Part shown: positions 61,407 to 64,000 of the stretch, in pieces
Numbering within the stretch: position 1 is the first letter of the stretch
Layout: every line of letters begins with the position of its first letter
NCBI GenBank assembly: GCA_017617995.1
Contig: JAFZVE010000056.1
Span: 1-64,000 of the forward strand
Reading direction: 5' to 3'
Source: Clostridiales bacterium
GTDB lineage: Bacteria; Bacillota; Clostridia; Saccharofermentanales; Saccharofermentanaceae
DNA: 64,000 nt
Program-made: the position numbers and the translations under genes
The notes under the pieces: generated by a model
Told to the model about the DNA's origin: nothing
The model's input: only the letters and a program-made list of their open reading frames with translations
The model's database searches: none

Positions 61407-62591
61407 TTATCGGATCTGCTTGAAGTACTCCTCAAGTCCGTCGGCTACAGAAGAACAGACCGTTTTCAGTTGGGCATCGTCCAGTAGGATCGCGCGATCC
61501 GTCTCGTGGGAGATAAACCCGAATTCCAGAAGTGTACCGACGAGACCGACCTTGCGGATAATGGCCCAGTTGGCAGTATAGACAGGCTTGTCCATGTTAG
61601 ACTTCAGCTCCGGAGTGCCTGCGATAATCGCGTCATAGAGCGTCTGGGCGTAGAGCTGATTGTGCTCGTTCGGACGACCGTGGTAAGCGTCGCGGACCGG
61701 GGCTCCGGCTGTCTGATTCTTCGGCTTGCTTTCGTATTCGTTTACGGCATCGTCGGTGACATAGGTCACTTCGATTCCGTGGTGATTGACCGGTTCGTGC
61801 GTATTGTCGTCGTAGTGTGCATTGATATGGATAGAGAGAAGGACGACATCCGGAAGCTGATACTCCATCTCGAAGAGTTCCTTGAGATCCGAGCCGACAC
61901 CGGTTCCGGCCATAAAGCCCATGCCACCCTTATCGTAGCTGTTATCGTTGACTTCCTTTATCTTCTGAAGAGAAGCACGCAGTTCTTGCTCACGTTCGGC
62001 AGAGAAGGGGAGGATTCCTCTTTCTTTCGCGATATCCATGCAGATCAGGTGTATTTCCGCGATACGGTAATAAAGGGAGTAGTAGTTGTCTTCAGTACGT
62101 GTGACATAGACTGTCGCACCACGGCCGCGAAGTTCATCGGCAAGGATGTTGGCGATCCGGATCGTGATCGTCGGTTCCTCGTTCTGGTCGCTATTATATG
62201 GGTAGGAAGTACCACGGTCCCAGCCGCCGTGACCGGGATCGAGGATCACGGTGTATCCGGTAAGGTCTTCAGGAAGTGCCGTTGTGCCGGAGGTAATCTC
62301 CGACGCCGAGGTCGCCGCCGTTGTGACGACGGTTCCTGCGGTCGTGGTTATAGTGGTCTCCTTCTTAGAGGAGGATTTTGAGAAGGGACCCGAGCGGAAG
62401 AGAAGAAACACACCGCCACCGAGTACGAGAGTCATGCAAACGACAATGATGCACTTTGCGATGAACTGACGACGGGCAATCTCGGCTTTACTCATTCGAG
62501 TGGGGCGCCGGGTTTGGGAATAGGTTCGGGTTGGATTGGGTTGATGGGCGCCCCGATTAGGTCTCGATGGTTGTTGATTGTTATTCATCAT
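61407..62591 (-). CDS. N-acetylmuramoyl-L-alanine amidase, membrane-anchored (paralogue 1)
   Basis: A 394-residue cell-wall hydrolase of the Amidase_3 family. A basic cytosolic N-terminus (PNRGAHQPNPTRTYSQTRRPT) precedes one transmembrane helix, a Thr/Ser-rich linker, and the zinc-dependent catalytic domain: VILDPGHGGWDRG, SIHINAHYD and GTLLEFGFISH provide metal ligands and the catalytic Glu. A large insert (residues about 185-260) lies between core strands, shared with the next gene. A promoter-like TTTACA-16-TATACT pair lies upstream. Confidence 0.88.
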   Translation of the reverse strand: MMNNNQQPSRPNRGAHQPNPTRTYSQTRRPTRMSKAEIARRQFIAKCIIVVCMTLVLGGGVFLLFRSGPFSKSSSKKETTITTTAGTVVTTAATSASEITSGTTALPEDLTGYTVILDPGHGGWDRGTSYPYNSDQNEEPTITIRIANILADELRGRGATVYVTRTEDNYYSLYYRIAEIHLICMDIAKERGILPFSAEREQELRASLQKIKEVNDNSYDKGGMGFMAGTGVGSDLKELFEMEYQLPDVVLLSIHINAHYDDNTHEPVNHHGIEVTYVTDDAVNEYESKPKNQTAGAPVRDAYHGRPNEHNQLYAQTLYDAIIAGTPELKSNMDKPVYTANWAIIRKVGLVGTLLEFGFISHETDRAILLDDAQLKTVCSSVADGLEEYFKQIR

Positions 62592-62618
62592 AACGTCCTC
62601 TCTATTATGTGCACTTTA

Positions 62619-62646
62619 AGTATAAGCCTTTATTTCGATTTGTAAA
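62619..62646 (-). promoter_or_regulatory. promoter of amidase paralogue 1
   Basis: On the minus strand TTTACA (62646-62641), 16-base spacer, TATACT (62624-62619), 28 bases before the start; GAGAGGA ribosome site follows. Confidence 0.55.
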
Positions 62647-62748
62647 TTACAAAAAGGACATTTTCGCTTTACGCACGATGAGATAGTGACGAAAGAACGA
62701 GTTTTTCTGACACATTGTCAAGAAATAGTGCTCCGATCTTGAGGGAGA

Positions 62749-63879
62749 TCAGAAACCTTTTTGTGTGAAGTACATCTTCACGCCATCGCCGATCGAGTGG
62801 GCGACCTCGCCGACAATGTCGTCACGGAGCAGCATCTCACGGTCGTTATCGTCCGACAGATAAGCGACCTCGATCAGCGCACCGACAAGACCGTGCTCCC
62901 GGATGACGGCGAAGTTATCCGAAACAGTAGGGCGGGCATTTGTAGCGAAGTCCGGGATGTTTCCGACAATATTGTCATAGAGGCAGAGTGCCAGAAGCTC
63001 ATTATCCTCATTTCTCCGACCATAGTAATCATCACGGATCGGGAAGTCCGAGCGTTTGAACTCGGAGTTCTCCCGCATCTGACGGTGTTCACTCTCGATG
63101 ACGGATTCGTCCGTGACATAGTAGATCTGCGTACCGTGAAGATTTCTCGGCTCATTGGAATTGAGATGGAGCGACAGGAAGAGCACCTGGTCAAGCTGGT
63201 ATTCCATTTCCACAAGCTCCAGAAGATCCTCGCCGATCCCGGAGCCGACCATGATCCCCATACCGCCGGAGGCGACGGTGCTCTCGTTGATGTCGATCGT
63301 TTCCTGAAGCGATGCGCGGAGCTCTTCTTCCCGCTCCGGGGTAAATGGGAGGATCCCCATCTCTTTCGCGATGTCCATACAGATCAGATGGGCCTGGGCC
63401 GGACGGCTGTAGAGGGATACCCAGCTGTTGTCGGATCTGGTGAGGTAGACAGTGGCTCCACGTGATTCAAGTTCTTCTTTGGTCGCAAGCGCGATGCGAA
63501 GAGTAAAGTCGCACTCATTGTACTGAGGATTGTTGAAGGGGAAGACACATCCCGAGTCCCTCCCACCGTGACCGGGATCGAGGATGATCGTGTAGCCGGA
63601 AAGGTCGCCTTCGTCCGGTATTTCCGGTTCGGTCATGGCGGTCGTCCCGGAAGCTTCTGTAGATGGCGCGGAGGTGGCTCTCGTTGTTTCTTTGTCCGAT
63701 CCGTAGTAGTATTCTCCGGTTCCTGTCTGATTGGAACGGGAAGAGGAGAAGCGGTTCCGGATCGACTCCAGTTTCCCTTTTTTGTCGAGATAGTATAGTC
63801 CTCCGAAGAGGCAGCCGAGGAAGAGCACCCCGATCAGCAGAAGGAGGAGAAGCTTCTTGAGAAATCCGGAATCGTCCAT
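62749..63879 (-). CDS. N-acetylmuramoyl-L-alanine amidase, membrane-anchored (paralogue 2)
   Basis: A 376-residue paralogue of the preceding amidase: N-terminal helix LLLLLLIGVLFLGCLFGGLYYL, Ser/Thr linker, then IILDPGHGGRDSG, LSLHLNSNEP and GALIEVAYLSD with zinc ligands and catalytic Glu. The same insert is present (DIAKEMGILPFTPEREEELRAS). The metal-ligand motif reads SLHLNS where paralogue 1 has SIHINAH. Its start abuts the stop of the upstream Sir2-like gene with no gap. Confidence 0.87.
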   Translation of the reverse strand: MDDSGFLKKLLLLLLIGVLFLGCLFGGLYYLDKKGKLESIRNRFSSSRSNQTGTGEYYYGSDKETTRATSAPSTEASGTTAMTEPEIPDEGDLSGYTIILDPGHGGRDSGCVFPFNNPQYNECDFTLRIALATKEELESRGATVYLTRSDNSWVSLYSRPAQAHLICMDIAKEMGILPFTPEREEELRASLQETIDINESTVASGGMGIMVGSGIGEDLLELVEMEYQLDQVLFLSLHLNSNEPRNLHGTQIYYVTDESVIESEHRQMRENSEFKRSDFPIRDDYYGRRNEDNELLALCLYDNIVGNIPDFATNARPTVSDNFAVIREHGLVGALIEVAYLSDDNDREMLLRDDIVGEVAHSIGDGVKMYFTQKGF

Positions 63880-64000
63880 TTACTTGAGCCTTCTGAAAAT
63901 ATCCCCGAGGCCTTCGTGGAAGACGATCTCCGCGTAGCGGTCCTGCTGGGTCTCATCGCGGTTCATGATGATCAGGTGCTTACCTCTGAAATATCGTGTC
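63880..64000 (-). CDS. Sir2-like (NAD-dependent deacylase family) protein, C-terminal fragment
   Basis: The last 39 residues of a minus-strand gene that continues beyond the window: YFRGKHLIIMNRDETQQDR and then YAEIVFHEGLGDIFRRLK. This resembles the C-terminal strand-helix of Sir2-family proteins (pattern GKHLVxINxDxTxxDxRADLVIxxxIGEV). With so little sequence the family call is tentative. The stop is immediately followed by the ATG of the amidase gene. Confidence 0.45.
   Translation of the reverse strand, partial: TRYFRGKHLIIMNRDETQQDRYAEIVFHEGLGDIFRRLK

Overview
The window reads as the chromosome of a Gram-positive, probably plant-fibre-degrading anaerobe of the class Clostridia. The evidence is Shine-Dalgarno-led genes, many lipobox signal peptides, sortase-anchored pili, ATP-type PEP carboxykinase, a VanZ-like protein, GH43 and GH5 glycosidases and a Zur-type metal regulon. 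By eye, base composition is moderately GC-rich with AT-rich intergenic spacers. I see no tRNA, rRNA, CRISPR array, phage or intact insertion sequence.

Layout. 1-1.24 kb: 3' end of pckA and a half-length MntP-like gene. 1.5-14 kb: a four-gene pilus locus (pilin, signal-peptidase-like protein lacking both catalytic residues, class B-like sortase, 3082-residue adhesin), resembling the streptococcal FCT arrangement. 14-18.3 kb: GH43 enzyme, NUDIX hydrolase, an orphan PotD lipoprotein paired with a PH-domain membrane protein, and proB. 18.3-19.0 kb: a gene-poor stretch with a nested hairpin and a structured leader before a flotillin gene. 20.9-24.2 kb: asparaginase-like protein, exonuclease III and a PrsA-like lipoprotein. 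24.2-27.9 kb: znuA-znuC-znuB-zur behind a promoter carrying an apparent Zur operator. 27.9-33.3 kb: PAP2 phosphatase, dihydrouridine synthase, a lipoprotein, a HerA-like ATPase and a membrane protein.

33.5-35.0 kb: a small repeat-bearing protein translationally coupled to a radical SAM/SPASM enzyme, the best candidate here for an undescribed ribosomal-peptide system. 35-44.7 kb: MFS transporter, antiporter behind a structured leader, LarA-like protein, a compact operon (degenerate shikimate-kinase-like protein, zinc-type ArsR regulator, MnmM, GH43), a metallophosphoesterase and a VWA protein. 44.8-49.8 kb: two paralogous ~809-residue lipoproteins with a solute-binding-like C-terminal half. 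50-60.5 kb: an aromatic biosynthesis operon (tyrA, aroE-aroK fusion, aroB, aroA, aroC, dehydroquinase-chorismate mutase fusion) running directly into a membrane-anchored GH5 cellulase and a VanZ-like gene. 60.5-64 kb: SDR enzyme, two cell-wall amidases and the end of a Sir2-like gene.

Two sequence-level signals cross these regions. A structured RNA motif with a near-identical core occurs in two terminators (24.2 and 49.8 kb). A short dispersed sequence, AAGTGCWTTT, occurs at least 12 times, often just after stop codons. All functional calls are from reading the sequence; no database search was possible.
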